64,000 bases of DNA. Source: Porphyra umbilicalis (lineage: Eukaryota > Rhodophyta > Bangiophyceae > Bangiales > Bangiaceae). The stretch lies in contig KV918904.1 of NCBI GenBank assembly GCA_002049455.2, positions 122,196 through 186,195 of the forward strand, read 5' to 3'. The notes beneath the pieces are model-generated. The model saw nothing but the letters and a program-made list of their open reading frames with translations. It had not been told where the DNA came from and ran no database searches. A program made the translations under genes and the position numbers. Numbering within the stretch: position 1 is the stretch's first letter; each line of letters opens with the position of its first letter. Below, piece by piece: positions 1 to 12,590 of the stretch.

Positions 1-2930
1 GGTGCCAAAAAGGGGATAAACGGGCCGCGACCGCCGAGAGGGAAGGGAGCTACGACGGGATCAGCTTGCCGCTGCTGCGCGCTGTCAGCGGCCAAGGCGG
101 CAAGCTGGCAGCACGACTGCCTCTGCGCCGCGTTTGGCAGTTAGCGCTGCTGGGTGCCGGGGACGTGCGCCGCATAACGTCGCGGGACAGTGCCACCCGG
201 GAGCGCGGCGGGGCCCGCCGGCTAGGACGCGCGGTTCGGGGGCTGTAGGTGTACGCCGTCCGACGTATGCAATGACGGGAATGCCAACCTTGCACACGGC
301 AACGGCCGCGATGGTCGCTCGTGCGTCTGAAGCTGCATATCAAAGCTGTCGCAAACCCCCCGGCCACTACCATGGGCGCCACCGCCACAGAGGTAGCCAC
401 GTTCTCGACGGTGCTCTCCCTGGGTCATTGGAGAAGCCACCGGGCATCCCCATCAGACAGATCTACGGCGCCCCCCCGTCTCTGGGTGAGCACCCTCGGT
501 CGGCAGAGCGGCCGTCACGCCACGCCGACGAGCAGCCGAGCACGGCCTCGGCCATGCCGCCACCGTCGCGACGTCGCGCAGCGCCACGGCGCGGCGGCGC
601 ACGGTCATCACCAAAGCCTCGCCTCGCCGTGATGTGCGCGCGCACCCCCCAGTGGCACACTCGCTGGGAAGAGGGCGCGCCGCGCATCCGTCCAAACCAC
701 TTGCCAGCGCCGCCGACGCGCCCGTCGCACGCGCGCACGGGCAGGTCGGCTCGCCTTGCCGCGGCGGCTCCCACGACAGTCGTCGGCTGGCCACGGCTCC
801 CAGGCGTGTGCTAACACCGCCACTGTTCCGGCGGGAGACGGCCCACGGCTGCCGCAGGGTAGGGGTGCACAATGGAACGCAACAGAGAGTACATACACAG
901 GCGCCGCGTTGACCAACCAGTTCACACGCACGACCACCACCAGAGCCTGTGGGCGGCGGAATAAAAAATGTACAAGGTAGCGGCGACCCCGCCAAGTCAA
1001 AGGCGGCCGCGAGGCACTGCGGAGCACCCCCTCGCCGCCCCCTGTGCCGCTGCCGACTCACAACGATCGGCTCTTGGCGGCCACGGGGTTGGTCGACGGC
1101 GCAGCCAGCGGCACCCCTGGCGGCGACGTCGGCAGCGGCAACGGCGACGGCGCGGCCAGCGGCGTCTGCGGTGCGCCGTCCAACGGCGCCAGCGGTGGGG
1201 AGGGGCTGGCGCCGCCCCCCCCCGCCCAGTGTGGGCGGTGGGGTCGTAAGCGCGGGGCGGTCGACGCGCCCTTCCCCCCTGCCACCTCTTCCTCTGCCCC
1301 CCACCCGCGGCGTCGCCCCCTTCCTCCGCACGCCCCCCCCACAGGCGGTAGGAGGAGCGGGGCCGCGACGGCGTGGCCGCTTCCCCCCCCCCCCGTCTTC
1401 GGCGCCGTCTCCATCCTCCCCCCGACGGTGGTGCTGCACGTACGCGCCGACGCCAAAATAGGGGCGCGCCGACCACAGATGCCGCACCAGCGACGGGTCC
1501 CCCTCCTCCCCGTCGGCCGCCGTGCCGGTGCCTGGCCCGCCGCCACCGCCACCGCCACCACCCCCACCCCCACCCCCACCCCCACCACCCCCCGACGGGT
1601 GCACGCCCTCGTGCACCCGGTGCGCCCAGCTACGCCAGTGCCGCCGTCCGACCCCGTCGGCGTCCCCCCCTCCCCTTCCCCCTCCCCACTCTTGCGGCTC
1701 CACAAGCTATCCGCCGACCGCGTCGGCGTCGCCACCCCATACGCCTCCACCTTGCCGGCGGTGCGGGTGCGGCGCCACCGGCGGTCGGCGGCGGCAGCAG
1801 CCGCCTCCCGCTCCGCCGCCGCGTTGGGGCGCGCCGCCCCCCGCGCCCAATAGAGGAAAAAGGTGATGGCGGAGCGGAGAGTCGGGCACGACGCCGATGT
1901 GCCGAGGCGCGTGTGCCGCGCGTGGCGCTTGCGCGCGTGCGCCGACGGCGCGCCGCCGAGGGTGCCCAAGGGGGGGCGCCGCGAGGGGGGGGGAGGGGGG
2001 GGGGGGGGGGGGGGGCCCGCCGGTGCCGAGGGGGGGGAAGCACCCGTGGAGGAGCAGGACGTGGACGAGGACGACCGGGGGAGGTGGGGGCGGTGCGGCC
2101 CGTGCGCGCCGGACGCGGGGGCGCCCGTCGGCCCCGGAGGCGGCATGGGAGACGGCGCTCGTCGGGACCAGGGCGGGCGACCGTTGGTGGAGCAAAAAAA
2201 AAAAAAAGGGGGGGGGGGGGGGGGGGGGGGGGGCGGCTGGAAGGGCGAGACGGAGGGGGGGGCTGAGGGGGGTGGGCTACACCCCCAGTGTCACCGCGAC
2301 AGCAACAAAGGCACGGCACGCCCGCCGCACCGTTGGTGGGCCCGCCGCGGAAGACGCCGCGTGCGCGAGGGCGTGGAGCGCATGGCGGGCCCGACCCCCC
2401 CCGGCGCTTCCGGGGCCGACGCGGGCCCGTGGCGGTGCCGGTGGCGGCGCGGCAGGGGCGGCTCGCCGCCGCGCGGCGGCGCGTATGCAGGCGCGGCGGC
2501 CGCCCCCCTGCCCACCCAGCCCCCCCGTCAGGCCACGGTGGCGGACGAAAGGCGGGCGGTGCGCCGCGGCGGGCCGGTCGCCCCCCCTAAGAGCGGCGGC
2601 GGCGGCGCACGGGGCCCCGCCACAGGGGCGCGCACGGGGCGCGTGCGCCGCGACCGGCGGCCCGCTGCGCGCGGCGGTTCGAGTGGCGTCCGCCGGTGGG
2701 GGTCGGTGCGCGGCGCGCCGCCGCCCGAGACGTGGCTGCCAAAGCGCACGGCGCTGAGTCGCAACCACCCGCCAGTGAGCATCATGCTCCCTCGCGGGTG
2801 GCTGCGATGGTTGTGGGTGGCCCTGCTGCACCGCGCAGATCCCAGCTCGCGGCGGGGGACCCCAAAGCGGGTGCAAAGCCGAGGGCGGGGGCGACCGACA
2901 CAGCAGCGGCTCCTACACCACCTGTGAGGG
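1..2930. other. GC-rich low-complexity DNA, no credible gene
   Basis: Long open frames occur on both strands here, but they translate into poly-Gly, poly-Pro and Arg-rich strings without a recognisable domain. In DNA this rich in G and C, stop codons are rare by chance. Homopolymers and short CCCCCA-type repeats are dense (about 1,530-1,600, 1,985-2,015 and 2,194-2,233). I see no protein or RNA gene. Confidence 0.6.
2194..2233. repeat. A14-G26 homopolymer tract
   Basis: A run of about 14 A is followed directly by about 26 G. A G run of about 31 interrupted once lies at 1,985-2,015. Such tracts are prone to slippage and to sequencing length errors. Confidence 0.9.
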
Positions 2931-3017
2931 TCACAAGCGTGTCGTCACTCGGAATTACTCGCAGGAACACTTGCAAGGTGGACCCCAGAGCAGTCAACGC
3001 GAGAGAACCATTTCCTC

Positions 3018-3257
3018 TATGGCGCGTCACCAAAGAATGATCGGATCTGAGAAACGCTCACAGCAAGTCACAGAAGTTAGCAGCAGCTCACAGCACAGAA
3101 TTTAACATTGCTGTGATCGCCCTTGCCTCCCACAGAGCCATCCAGGAGCCATCAGCATGCAATTCCATTTCAAAGCACAGTCACAGCACGGTCACAGCAT
3201 GCGGTAACTTGCTGTGGAACTCGCTCGGATCCGATCATTCTGTGGCGACGCGCCATA
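3018..3257. repeat. Inverted repeat, MITE-like (240 bp)
   Basis: The left end begins TATGGCGCGTCACCAAAGAA, and the reverse complement of the right end begins TATGGCGCGTCGCCACAGAA. Similarity continues inward for about 50 bp, including GATCGGATC and CACAGCAAGT. The element has no coding capacity and sits in AT-richer DNA, like a miniature inverted-repeat transposable element. A bordering TA could be a target duplication, but this is uncertain. Confidence 0.65.
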
Positions 3258-3933
3258 TTTGCTTGAAATTACCACTGATGAGTTAAAGTCAGCTAAGTAT
3301 CTACGCGGGGGAAGACAAGGGGAGGTGTCGGAACCCAAAATTTTCCTCGTAAAATACGCAAGTCTGACGTGACACTCGTCGTCCCAGAGCGATGCAGCCA
3401 AAGCGCCGCGCTCGACATTTTGGCGCAGCATGCCACTGTCGTTTTGCACTGCTTTCGGGCGGGTGTGCCCAGACAGTCCAGGGTGTCGCTTGCACCGTGT
3501 AGCGATTGGCGCCATGAGCTGGGACACAACCGGCGCCCGGCTCAGTGCTGAGGCGATTGGCCGTGCCCAGGCCGATGCTTCGCTCGTCTACGCGCCGCCC
3601 GCTGGCGCAGCTGCCACTCCCAGGAGGGCCTACGCAGGCTGGGCCGCGCTGCAGGCGGTGCCTACGGTGGGGCGCCTACGCTCGTTTGGCTAGCGTGTGA
3701 CTATAGTTGTATAGGAAAGACATTATACCAATTCTACTTGTCATCCCTGGGTGCCCGCCTCGCCCGCCCGCACAAGTCGTCGCCCACCACTGCGCGGCCA
3801 TGCCACTATTTGGCCAACCCCAAACACAGAGACGTACCGCAACGATGGTTAATTCGGCAGAAGCTCCTGCCATCCCCACGTCCTCTTCACCCACGTTCCA
3901 ACCCCCCCCCCCTCGGGAACCTCCCATCCCCCC
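3258..3933. other. Spacer; last ~170 bp shared with the second hydrolase copy
   Basis: I see no gene. The stretch from about 3,760 to 3,933 lies just 3' of the minus-strand hydrolase gene and can be aligned with the matching flank of the second copy (about 32,700-32,836). The duplicated block therefore extends beyond the stop codon. Confidence 0.5.
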
Positions 3934-5860
3934 TCAGGGCCACCCCCGCCCCGGCGACTTTGGCGGCGCCGGCAGCTCGTCGACCGGCTCCTCTGACAAC
4001 AGGTGTTCCACCTCCACTCGCCCCGTCGTAAAGAACCGGTGCGCCTCCTGCACGAGCGACCCCCAATACGCGTTGGACATGTTCTGCGACACCTCGGTCG
4101 GGTCGACCATCGGGTGGGGCACCCGCGCTGACTTCGGATACCAGCCGAGAATGTGGCCGCCGTCTGCGCCACCGAGGCCGACGGGGCCCGACATGACGTC
4201 CGCACCGGCGCCATTGGCGATCTTCGAAAAGAAGGCGCGGCTCGTAGGGATGTGCGCCGCGTCCTCGCTTTCCGTCAACATCATGAAGAGCTTGGTGCGG
4301 CGGAACGAGAACGCCTGGAGGACGGCGGGGTTGGTGGTGACCGAGCCCCCAAACACATCCGCAGCTGTGTGGCGCCATGTGCGGCAGGCGGGAAGATGCG
4401 TGCGGGCAATAGAAGCACAGCAAGCGCGTGAAGTGTCCCAACGTCGAGGGCAGCGTCACCCAACACACCCAGAAATGTCACCGAGCTCTTCCCAGAAGAG
4501 TCTGCCAGTCAGTCTCGAGTTTCGACAAGCCCAGCAGACGGCACGACGACGACCCTCTGTCGCTGCAGAGATCCGGTCACAGCTCTCTCTCACGCTCCCT
4601 CGTAGCGTAGTGCCAAAGCGACGGACGAAAACAACGTCACAGCACACCTCGACGGTTGCAGTGCACGATTGCCTTCAACCCCCTACCCCTCCCTCCACTC
4701 CCCCCCCCCCCAAGAGGCACCAACGTACCGGTGTGACACGCCAGCGGGAACCGGTTGGTCGGCGACCACCCCTGCTCTGGCCCAATGCCCAGCGGCCCGA
4801 GGGCGAGCACCTGTTGCCGGCGCTCGTCCCCCAACACGCGCAGCAGCGGCGCGCAAGCGAGCACGTGGGTCACACGCCCCCCCTCCACGCCGGCCGCATG
4901 CAGCGCGGCGGCCCCGCCCACTGACGAGCTGACGGTCACGACCGGCCCTGGGAGGCCCGCCACATGGCGCAGCGACGCCTCGGCGACCGCCCCATAGTCT
5001 GCCGCGGTGCTGTCAAAGCGGGCAGCAAACGCATCCGGGTCCCCCCCCGGCTCCAAGGACTGCATGTAGGCGTAGAGGGGCCCCGCCTTGGCGAGCGCCG
5101 GCACCTCGTCGGTGAGCGCCTCAAACAGCTCAACGGCGGCGGCGGGGTTCCCCTTCAGCGCGCCAGTGTCGCCGAGCTTGGCCGCGAGTTCGGGGTTGCC
5201 GGCAAGGGCGATGCGGAGGGCGTCGCCGCCGCCCATGGACGGCTTGAGGTCGACCGTCGGCCACCCGGCCCCTTTGAACCCGTGGCCTGCGAGGACGGTG
5301 GAATACACGTTCCACCCAGCCTTGAAGAAGTAGTCGGCCATCCAGCGCATGCCGTACGGTTCGCCTGTGAAGGGGGGCCAGCGGTGGTCCGTTGAGGCAA
5401 TAATCGACACGAGCACAGGTCGACCAGGACACTGGCCGACACAACGCACGCGTGTCCGTCAGTGTCAGCGCTGTCATGTGCAGCCTGTGAGCGCCCAAAA
5501 CTCTATTGGCGAGCGCCGCCGCCGCAGCTATGCCACGGTGACGGGCCTTCCCAGTAACAGTCGCCGTCTCGCCACCCCGAACGCACCCGAAAATCCATGA
5601 AAGAGCACTACCGTCCCATACACTGCCTTCTCCGGCGGGTGAAAGTAGTAGAGCGGGCGGTTGGAGCGGCGGGGCGCCCCGCGCCCCGCACCGGGCTCAT
5701 CCAGCGCCGCCGCTGCCGCGTCAATCGCCGAGCGCGCGTCGGCTAGTGCGTCCTCCGACGCATGGTGCGTCGGGGGGGGCGGCAGCAGCACCGACGGCTT
5801 GGTCGCACCGCCATCGTCACCGCGGGCTGTCTCATCCCCGCTGGGCTGTGAGTTTCCCAT
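3934..5860 (-). CDS. Alpha/beta-hydrolase fold protein, copy A (3 exons)
   Basis: A predicted 446-residue hydrolase built from exons 5860-5587, 5364-4729 and 4364-3934. Both introns have GT-AG ends (222 and 364 nt) and are phase 1. The spliced length of 1,341 nt is divisible by three. After a low-complexity N-terminus comes LFHGFSG (about residues 86-92, the oxyanion-type HG motif). The nucleophile elbow is SSSVGG with Ser about 239, then Asp about 338 in TESEDAA and His about 374 in GGHILG. The order Ser-Asp-His fits the alpha/beta-hydrolase superfamily of esterases and lysophospholipases. The substrate cannot be told. The elbow has Ser where the usual G-x-S-x-G has its first Gly, and copy B keeps Gly. 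The start ATG at 5860 was chosen because it follows a GC-rich leader and gives MGNSQPS; an in-frame upstream ATG exists. A paralogue lies at 32,837-34,803 in the same orientation. Confidence 0.78.
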
Positions 5861-6733
5861 GACGCGTGCGGGCGTGGGCGCGGCACACAAGGGGGGAGGG
5901 GGGGTGGCACGCGCGAAAGGGTGGCCAAGAGCGCCGCGGCGGCACTGGCGTGGGCGCGTCGGGGGTGTCAAGCGCCTCGTCCGTCGCCGTCGTGGGCAGG
6001 CGGGGGCTGGGTGCGACGGGTCTCACCGCGAACACCCGTCCTTTTGAGGGTGCAGACGCGCCGCGCGCAGCGCGCCCGCCCAACCTCGGGCATCCCCGGC
6101 CAGCGCGGCCCGCCCGCCCAGACGGCGCCCGCCCTCGCGCACATCGCCCGTCTGCCAGCGTGCCGCGCGACGCGGCGCTTGCCGCACGGGCCACGCGTTG
6201 GGCGGTGGCGGCGCCACCCGTGCGCACCCCGCCCACGACGGCCGATCCCCCGTGGGCCGCCTCCGTGCGGCTGACGCGGCGGGGAGGGTGGGCGCACGCC
6301 CATCCACGATTGGGTGCCGCGCTCGGGTCGAGGGATGCGGCCAAGGGGCAGCGTATCGGGCGGGCAGCAGCGTGCGGGGCGGGGGCCGGAGTGCGACGGT
6401 CAGGTCGACGCAGCAACTCCGAGCGTACGCCTACGCGCACGACTGGGTTTCGGCGAATTCGTCAGACAAGAAGCTGATTGGACCCATCTTGTAGGGTTGT
6501 GAGGCCCGAAACCTACTGCAGGGGGTTGTCCAACAGAGATGTGTGCGAACCGATCTGTGGTCTGTACCTTACACGAAGGGTCTTGTCGCATAGCAGACCG
6601 GGAGCGTCTACGCCTCCAAGCACTCTTTCATCCAGTAGCCACGCTACAACTGCCATTGATGAGGCACCGCCATGCGTCTGTTTCCTACGGCGTAAGTCAA
6701 GTTGCTGTGCTGTGACCTCACATGCGGTGGGAC
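5861..6733. other. GC-rich upstream region of hydrolase A
   Basis: This 870-bp stretch lies 5' of the minus-strand hydrolase and probably holds its promoter. Several frames are open on both strands, but none has a recognisable domain. Confidence 0.4.
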
Positions 6734-6900
6734 GTATTGCAGTCTTCCCAATTCTGGCCGATCCGGACAAGAACGACCTACAGTCTGCACAACTTCTGAT
6801 TGGTCGAGAGGTCGTATCCGGCCGGATAGATGGCAGTCGTGCATCTGTTCTGCACAGTTGTTCTTGTCGGGATCGGCCAAAATTGGGGAGACTGCAATAC
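6734..6900. repeat. Short palindromic element (167 bp)
   Basis: The two ends are inverted copies of about 44 bp. Left is GTATTGCAGTCTTCCCAATT and the right end, reverse-complemented, is GTATTGCAGTCTCCCCAATT; both continue with TGGCCGATC and GACAAGAAC. It has no coding capacity and fits a MITE or a hairpin relic. A related 70-bp half copy lies at 39,140-39,209. Confidence 0.72.
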
Positions 6901-9184
6901 CTTCGTCATTGGTTCGATGGAGCTCACGCGATGATTCCATAAGATAGCTAACATTCGTTCAGTATAGCCACAAGATTTTTGTCTGCACACAATTTCTTTT
7001 TTTGAAATGGGCCTGAATGTGAGTCGGCAAAATGACCACCAGTCGACTCTTAAGTGCGGTCGCAACAACAGGCTTGCGTGTGCATGCCCTTTCAGAGTGG
7101 GCGGAGCACAGGGGGGCAGGCCGACGGGCGAGGAATGCTGTTAATGTGGCACGGTCACAGAGTGCCTAACCAGCATTTCCAGTGGCAATAACCCCTGCCC
7201 GCCTTCCCCCCACGATACACGGCAGCGAATGAAGGCACGAATACCGAGGCACGCCGTCGTGCGGCTGTACTGACAGTCGCCATCTCTCTCAGGGGTCAGA
7301 GTTTTGCCAAACCGTATGCTTCCAGGGGGCACGGGTAAGCGGACTGTTGCCGTAAACGATCGCTTGAAACATTGACGTCCCGGACGGGAGTTCTCCCGCT
7401 TGGCCTCACGTGCGGAAGCAGCTGCCCAAGCGGGATAACTCCCATCCCCTGTAAGTTCGGCAGCCATACGAACACGTCAGAGAGAGGGAACGCCATTCTT
7501 TCGTGCAGCACGTGGCGTACTCCTCGCAAAAGTTCCCAAAACGTGTTTTGGAATTCTGCATATCATCGGGTAGCCCTCTTGTTGTGACGTGCAAGTAGGG
7601 ATGGGCAACTGGCTTATCGTAACTTTGTAACTGGTTTAAATTGTTTTTTGCCAAAACTGGCATCAACCAATTTTATACTGTAAATAACTGCACAAATCAG
7701 TTCCCAGGTGTACCCAGCAAGTGGGGTAATACCAGCCTTGGCTGCTGAGATTCAAAAGCCAAGGCTCAAAAGCCAACCCCCCCCCCCCGTGCATGCGTGC
7801 AGGTGCGCGTTCCGCAGCCCTTACAAACAGAGTGCTGACACAAGCGGCGCAGCGCGATGGACTGCTACCCGTTCACCATGAGGACTTCAACTCCCTGTAC
7901 TGCCGGGGAGATGAGCGCCCATCTAGACGCTTTGCTGTTTTCCTTTCGACGTTCTCACAGCGCCATCTCCGTTCATGTGCGTGTTCGTGGGCGAGAAGTT
8001 TTCGCCCTTCTGGCCCCGTTCCCCCACGGCTGCCCGCCACGCCGAGTTAATACACTATGGATCGGCTCTTAGGGCAAATGTTGCCGTCCATTGGCCGAGG
8101 GCCACAATTCGGACCATCCATTGGTTGGCATCGGCGCTGTCAGATTGATACGAGACACCAAGGTACTCTGGGCTAGAAGTGCCGTCGAAAACAACGTGGC
8201 TGCTCCGGAGCGGGCCCTTTTCCTGGCTCGGCCGATTATCTGCTGCAAGATGCCCGCCGCGACCACGAGGTGCGTAACCGCGCGGCTGTCGGGAGCGAGG
8301 CCGCGGACGTCCCCGCACATGCGCCCACCCCGCCACCCCACCCGTGCGCCTACGGATGTGCATGTATCAACGACATGTGCGCACGTTTGCAACCACCGTC
8401 CGGTCCTGACCACAGGAGACCTCCGCAGGGGTGCGTTTCCGGTCGGTTGCCTGAGGGCCCCCATCCCCCGACTGCTTCGTCATCATCACCCGGTGCACTC
8501 ATATATGCGTTTCCTCCCTCTTCGTGCATGCGTCGACTTCTAACTCCACCCATTACCACTGCTCCTCGCCCCCCCCCCCCCCCCCCCCCCCCCCACCCCC
8601 CCCTCCCGCCATGTGCTCATCCCTTTCGTTGTGCCTGCGGCCTCTATTCTTCTGCTCCCTCCTTTCGTGGTGTTTCCTTGCTGCTGTGCCCCCCTAAACC
8701 AGGTGTGACGTCCTCCTCCGCCGTGCGTGGCCATCCTCCCTCTCTTCTCATTTTTTCCGTCGGCGCGTCGGGGGAGCACGCGCGGGTGCCACAACCTTGG
8801 GGGGATAGTAGAGAGGTATGTGCACGGGTGGTAGCTGGTGTCGTCTCCCTCTTTTTTTCCCAAGTTGTGCAGCGACTTTTATCCTTTTTCCTCGCTGTTG
8901 TGTGCGTAAGAGTGAGGTCATCGCACAAGTTGGCACACTGCCGATGGGAACATCTGCATGTCGCGAGTGGGCGCACCGGGGGGCGGGTTGAGAGTGCGCG
9001 ACGTGGTGTGCTCTGTCTGACATACGCCCGGGTTGCTTTTCTGTACGTGACATGTCGTATTCACGCAAAGTAACCTCTGTCGGCCGTGCTTTTCGATGTC
9101 TTTTTTATTCTTTTCCCTCTCCTGTGCACATTTTTCTCTGTCTGTCACCACTCGCTCCCATGTGCGCCCCTAACCAAAACTCGT
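6901..9184. other. Spacer without recognisable gene
   Basis: AT-richer DNA to about 7.8 kb, then pyrimidine-rich DNA with a C tract of about 26 at 8,569-8,594. No open frame in this stretch has a recognisable domain. Confidence 0.45.
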
Positions 9185-12100
9185 TTACTCTCTCCGAGCC
9201 CGTTTCTCCCTCCTCACGTGCGCGCTGATGGTGTCAGCGGCAGCCTCATGCAAATCATCGGCCCACTTTTTCCTGTCCTTCCTCGCCTTCTCTTCCTTGG
9301 CTGCGCACACGGGGACCTCCTCGCGGTTCTGCCGCAGGCGCTTGTCCCCCACCTTCGTGGATTTACGCGCTCCGAGCGCGGCCGGCTTGCGCGTCGACCC
9401 GTATCTCGCCATATCCGACTCGCACGCCTCCCTCGCGAGCGCCATGGCGCGCATAAACGCCGCCGCCGAAGCCAGCTCCGAGCCCAGCGAGTTCTTACGA
9501 GCACTCTGCCCGTAGCGCCCGTGCCAGGCCTCAATGGCCTGTTCTCCATACATGCCAATGTTCCCGTAGCGGTGCATAAAGTCAGCTGCGTGGCAAAGCA
9601 ACAGGTGGAGTTTGGGGGATATGTTCATCCAGGGAAAGGAGCGCTTCAGGTGAGTAACCAGGGCGGTGGCGTCCACCCGGAACTGTTTGACCTCCTCACA
9701 CGTAGCAATGCCTGCCCGGTTCAGGGACTTTCGCACTCTGTTCCAGAGCAGCCACGCCCGTTTGTACGCCGTGTGGTACTCCTCCGTCAGCTCCAGCAAC
9801 AGCAGCTGGCAGATGGCATCGCTCTTGTCACCTATGCGGTGACAGTCGCGGCCTATGAACCCCCCGCCGTGGTAGGGAACAGGCGTCACCCCCACCTCGT
9901 CCCGTAGCAGAACCGCCAGGCGCTGCGTGAACCGCAACCCCGCCGCCGAGCCCTTGCACTTAAGTACGCACTCAGTGGCAAGGACAAGGAATCGTCCGTT
10001 CACCCCGAGGGTCAAATGCAATGGAATTACCACGATCTGCCGCGGATCAACCGTCAAAAGAGGTGGCAGCACCACGGACAGATGCGCGAATTGGCGATTC
10101 GAGGGAGTGCCGCCACCGCCGCAGCCATCATTGCCGCCGCTGCTGCCATCATTGCTGCCGCCGCTTCGCCCCGCCCGTGCACCGCTGGCAAACTGCGTCG
10201 ACGAGCGCAACGTCCTGGAACCCGTGATATCCTGAAGCGTGAGATACTTGGCGTCCAGCACGGAGTGCTAGCTGCTCGGTGACTGGGTGCTGAGGCACAT
10301 GAGGCACGGCATAGCCGCACTCGGGCCCTTGTGCTCTAGCACCGTGCAAAGAGCAGCATAGTCAGCCGTGAGGAACAAACGCACCGCCCGCCTCTCCCCG
10401 TCCACCAAAATGCCACCCGCAAGCAGCGCTGTCACCTGCGGCGCGAGCGTCTTCAGCATTCAGTCCAGGTCGTCGTAATTGTCCTTATCGCAAGGACACA
10501 CCGCGGCGAAGATGGTATTGTTAGTGTTTTTCGGGCGGGCTTGGTTGATGATTCCGACCACAATCTTGACGGAGGAAGGGCAACCGCCCTTATCGAGACA
10601 GATTGTGACATGGACGTCCTTTATGTTTGGCGGGGGGCAGCCGGCCAGCACGCCCGGGTCGCTCGCGTCTGCGTCCGTCAAGAGGGCGGTCTTTGGCATT
10701 GGCCTATAGTGTTCGTCATAGACATGACGCTCCACGAAGCGGCCAGACTGGCAAAGCGCCGACACTCGCTCCTGCACCGCCAGCGACAGGCTTGCGGTGT
10801 GTGCGCCGGCGCTGTCCACCTTGATTTGCTTTGCCGGCATCGCCGCGAGGCGCTTGCGGGCCAGACGTAGCTCGTCGACGCTGGCCATGTTAACACGCCC
10901 TCCCCCAAAAATGCGCCTAATCAGGGCAAACCCTCGCTGGCTGAGCCCAACGACCTCCAACAGCCCAACCTGCTCCTCAGCAGACGGAGCACCGCTGACG
11001 GTGGTGCACGTCCGACGCGATGGCTCGCCGGTGCCAATGCTTGAGTCGACAGCTGCAGCCGGCGCCGAGGTGCTGTCGGGACAATTCACCAGCAATTACT
11101 TGCGTGCGATAGCCCGGCGTTTGTTCGCCTGGCTTTTCTTGACAAACACCTTGCGGGGCGACACTCGCCGCGTGTAAACGGCCGCGCTGCCGTTGTTACG
11201 TGTCAGGCGCAGCACGTCAGGCGAGCCACGCAGCAGGACAGCGCTAGCAATCCTCCCCAAAATTGCCTTGTCCTCAGCGCTGTTAAATTGACCAGCCTGC
11301 AAGGCTTCAAAAAACATCCTGCAGGTTGGAGCAGCCGGGGGCGGGGGAGAGGGCTTGGGGGTGCCGGCGGGTTGCTCAGCAGGGGCGCTTGAATGGTAGC
11401 AAGACACCGTGCTTGCGCGCAGATCTGGGAGCTGAAAGGCCAGCCCGCACGACTCGCCCGCCGTCACCAAGCAGTTGCCAACCACCAGGTTGATGCGTCG
11501 CGCGGTCCCGACACTGGCAGGGTCAGCAGGAGCAGCCAGCTTCTCGTGGGGGGGTGACACAGGTGGGGGGGGGGCGGGTTGGGGGGCGTGGGTGGCACGT
11601 GCAAGGTAACGTAGCCCCAGAGGTGGTCACCCCGCACGGGGCAGGCGCGGAGACGGAAGCATGGGCGCCAGCAGGGGGCAAGGGGGGCTGAAGGGGAGCG
11701 GAGGGAGCGGGGGCGGTCGCTTCGTGACGCGCCGCTCTCTTTCGCCTGGCATAACACGTGTCACAGATACCGCGTGGGGTGCCCATTGCGTCCCTGCCCG
11801 AAACCTCCGCGCCCTTCTTGCACGTGACGACCGGGAGGCTCGCCACAACAGCAGGGGCCGAACCGCGAGGGTGAGACTGGGCCCATCCCCGCCACTTTTG
11901 CATTCCCTTCGTTCTCTTGAGGAGGAGTCGTGTACAGTCGACGCATATATACGCCCAGACTGTGCCGCGAAAAGCCGGGACAATATCTGCTGTGGTTGCC
12001 CTGTGTTCAAGAATGGAGAAACGACAGGAAAAGCGGGGAGGACGCAGGTTTACGCGAAGGATAAAAGCCAAGGACAGGGACACGGGGGAAGCGTGAGCGT

Positions 12101-12229
12101 CGTGTCCCTCGGCTTGCCCAGGACGCAGGATGACAGCCCCCCTTCCGCCCCCCGCCGTACGCCCCCCCCCCCCGTGCAACGATCATACAAAAAAGCAGCT
12201 TACCTCCGATCTTCATGGTCGTCCGTCAT
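9185..12229 (-). pseudogene. Decayed DNA-transposon protein of unnamed type
   Basis: One long reading frame from 11,560 to 9,185 is broken by only three in-frame stops (TAA at 11,098-11,096, TGA at 10,462-10,460, TAG near 10,270-10,268). The upstream part, 12,179-11,523, is in another frame and has zinc-ligand pairs CVDC and CDTC. A plausible tiny first exon, 12,229-12,204 (MTDDHEDR), joins at 12,000 by GT-AG and keeps frame. Conserved-looking stretches are DVHVTICLDKGG, HKGPSAAMPCLMC and SPKLHLLLCHAADF followed by EQAIEAWHGRYGQ. I recall similar strings from large transposon-associated proteins of invertebrates and protists, but I cannot name the superfamily. The order Cys-pairs, DKGG block, HKGPS..CxxC block, PKLHLL block is consistent with one protein. 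The stops indicate a dead copy. All coding parts face the minus strand. Confidence 0.6.
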
Positions 12230-12590
12230 ATTGAGCTCCACCACAGAAATACGACAACGGCACAGCGAATGCCTGGGCGCCTATGAAAACCGCCTGTAGG
12301 CGACGACGTTAGGGCAAGGCATGATCCGAGAATCAAGTCACCGCCCACGGCTCACCCTGGATCGTCAGCCTCTCTCAGAGAGGCCATTGAGGCCAGAATT
12401 GAGACGCGGCTCACCCCTCTCACTGGGGTCGAAGAGGCAGAATCGGGGACGCGTCCCCAATTATTCGTTTACGGCCTCTGGGAGAGGGTTTTTTTCTTTC
12501 GACCACTCATGCTTGGGCACGTTGCATCTGTCTTTTCATATGCTCAATGTAAAGCTTAGCCCCAGAAGAGCCGGCTTAACTGGGCGTGCC
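12230..12590. other. Spacer, no gene seen
   Basis: About 360 bp between the transposon remnant and the minisatellite. It may contain the 5' end of that transposon, but I found no inverted repeat to mark it. Confidence 0.35.

Noticed and set aside
453-1703. 416-codon open frame on the minus strand
   Set aside because: It is poly-Gly and Arg-rich, mirrored by equally long frames in other registers, and has no domain. It is best explained by scarcity of stops in GC-rich DNA.
8270-9073. 267-codon plus-strand frame with Cys/Phe-rich tail
   Set aside because: It begins in a C homopolymer region, has no recognisable domain, and overlaps equally long minus-strand frames.
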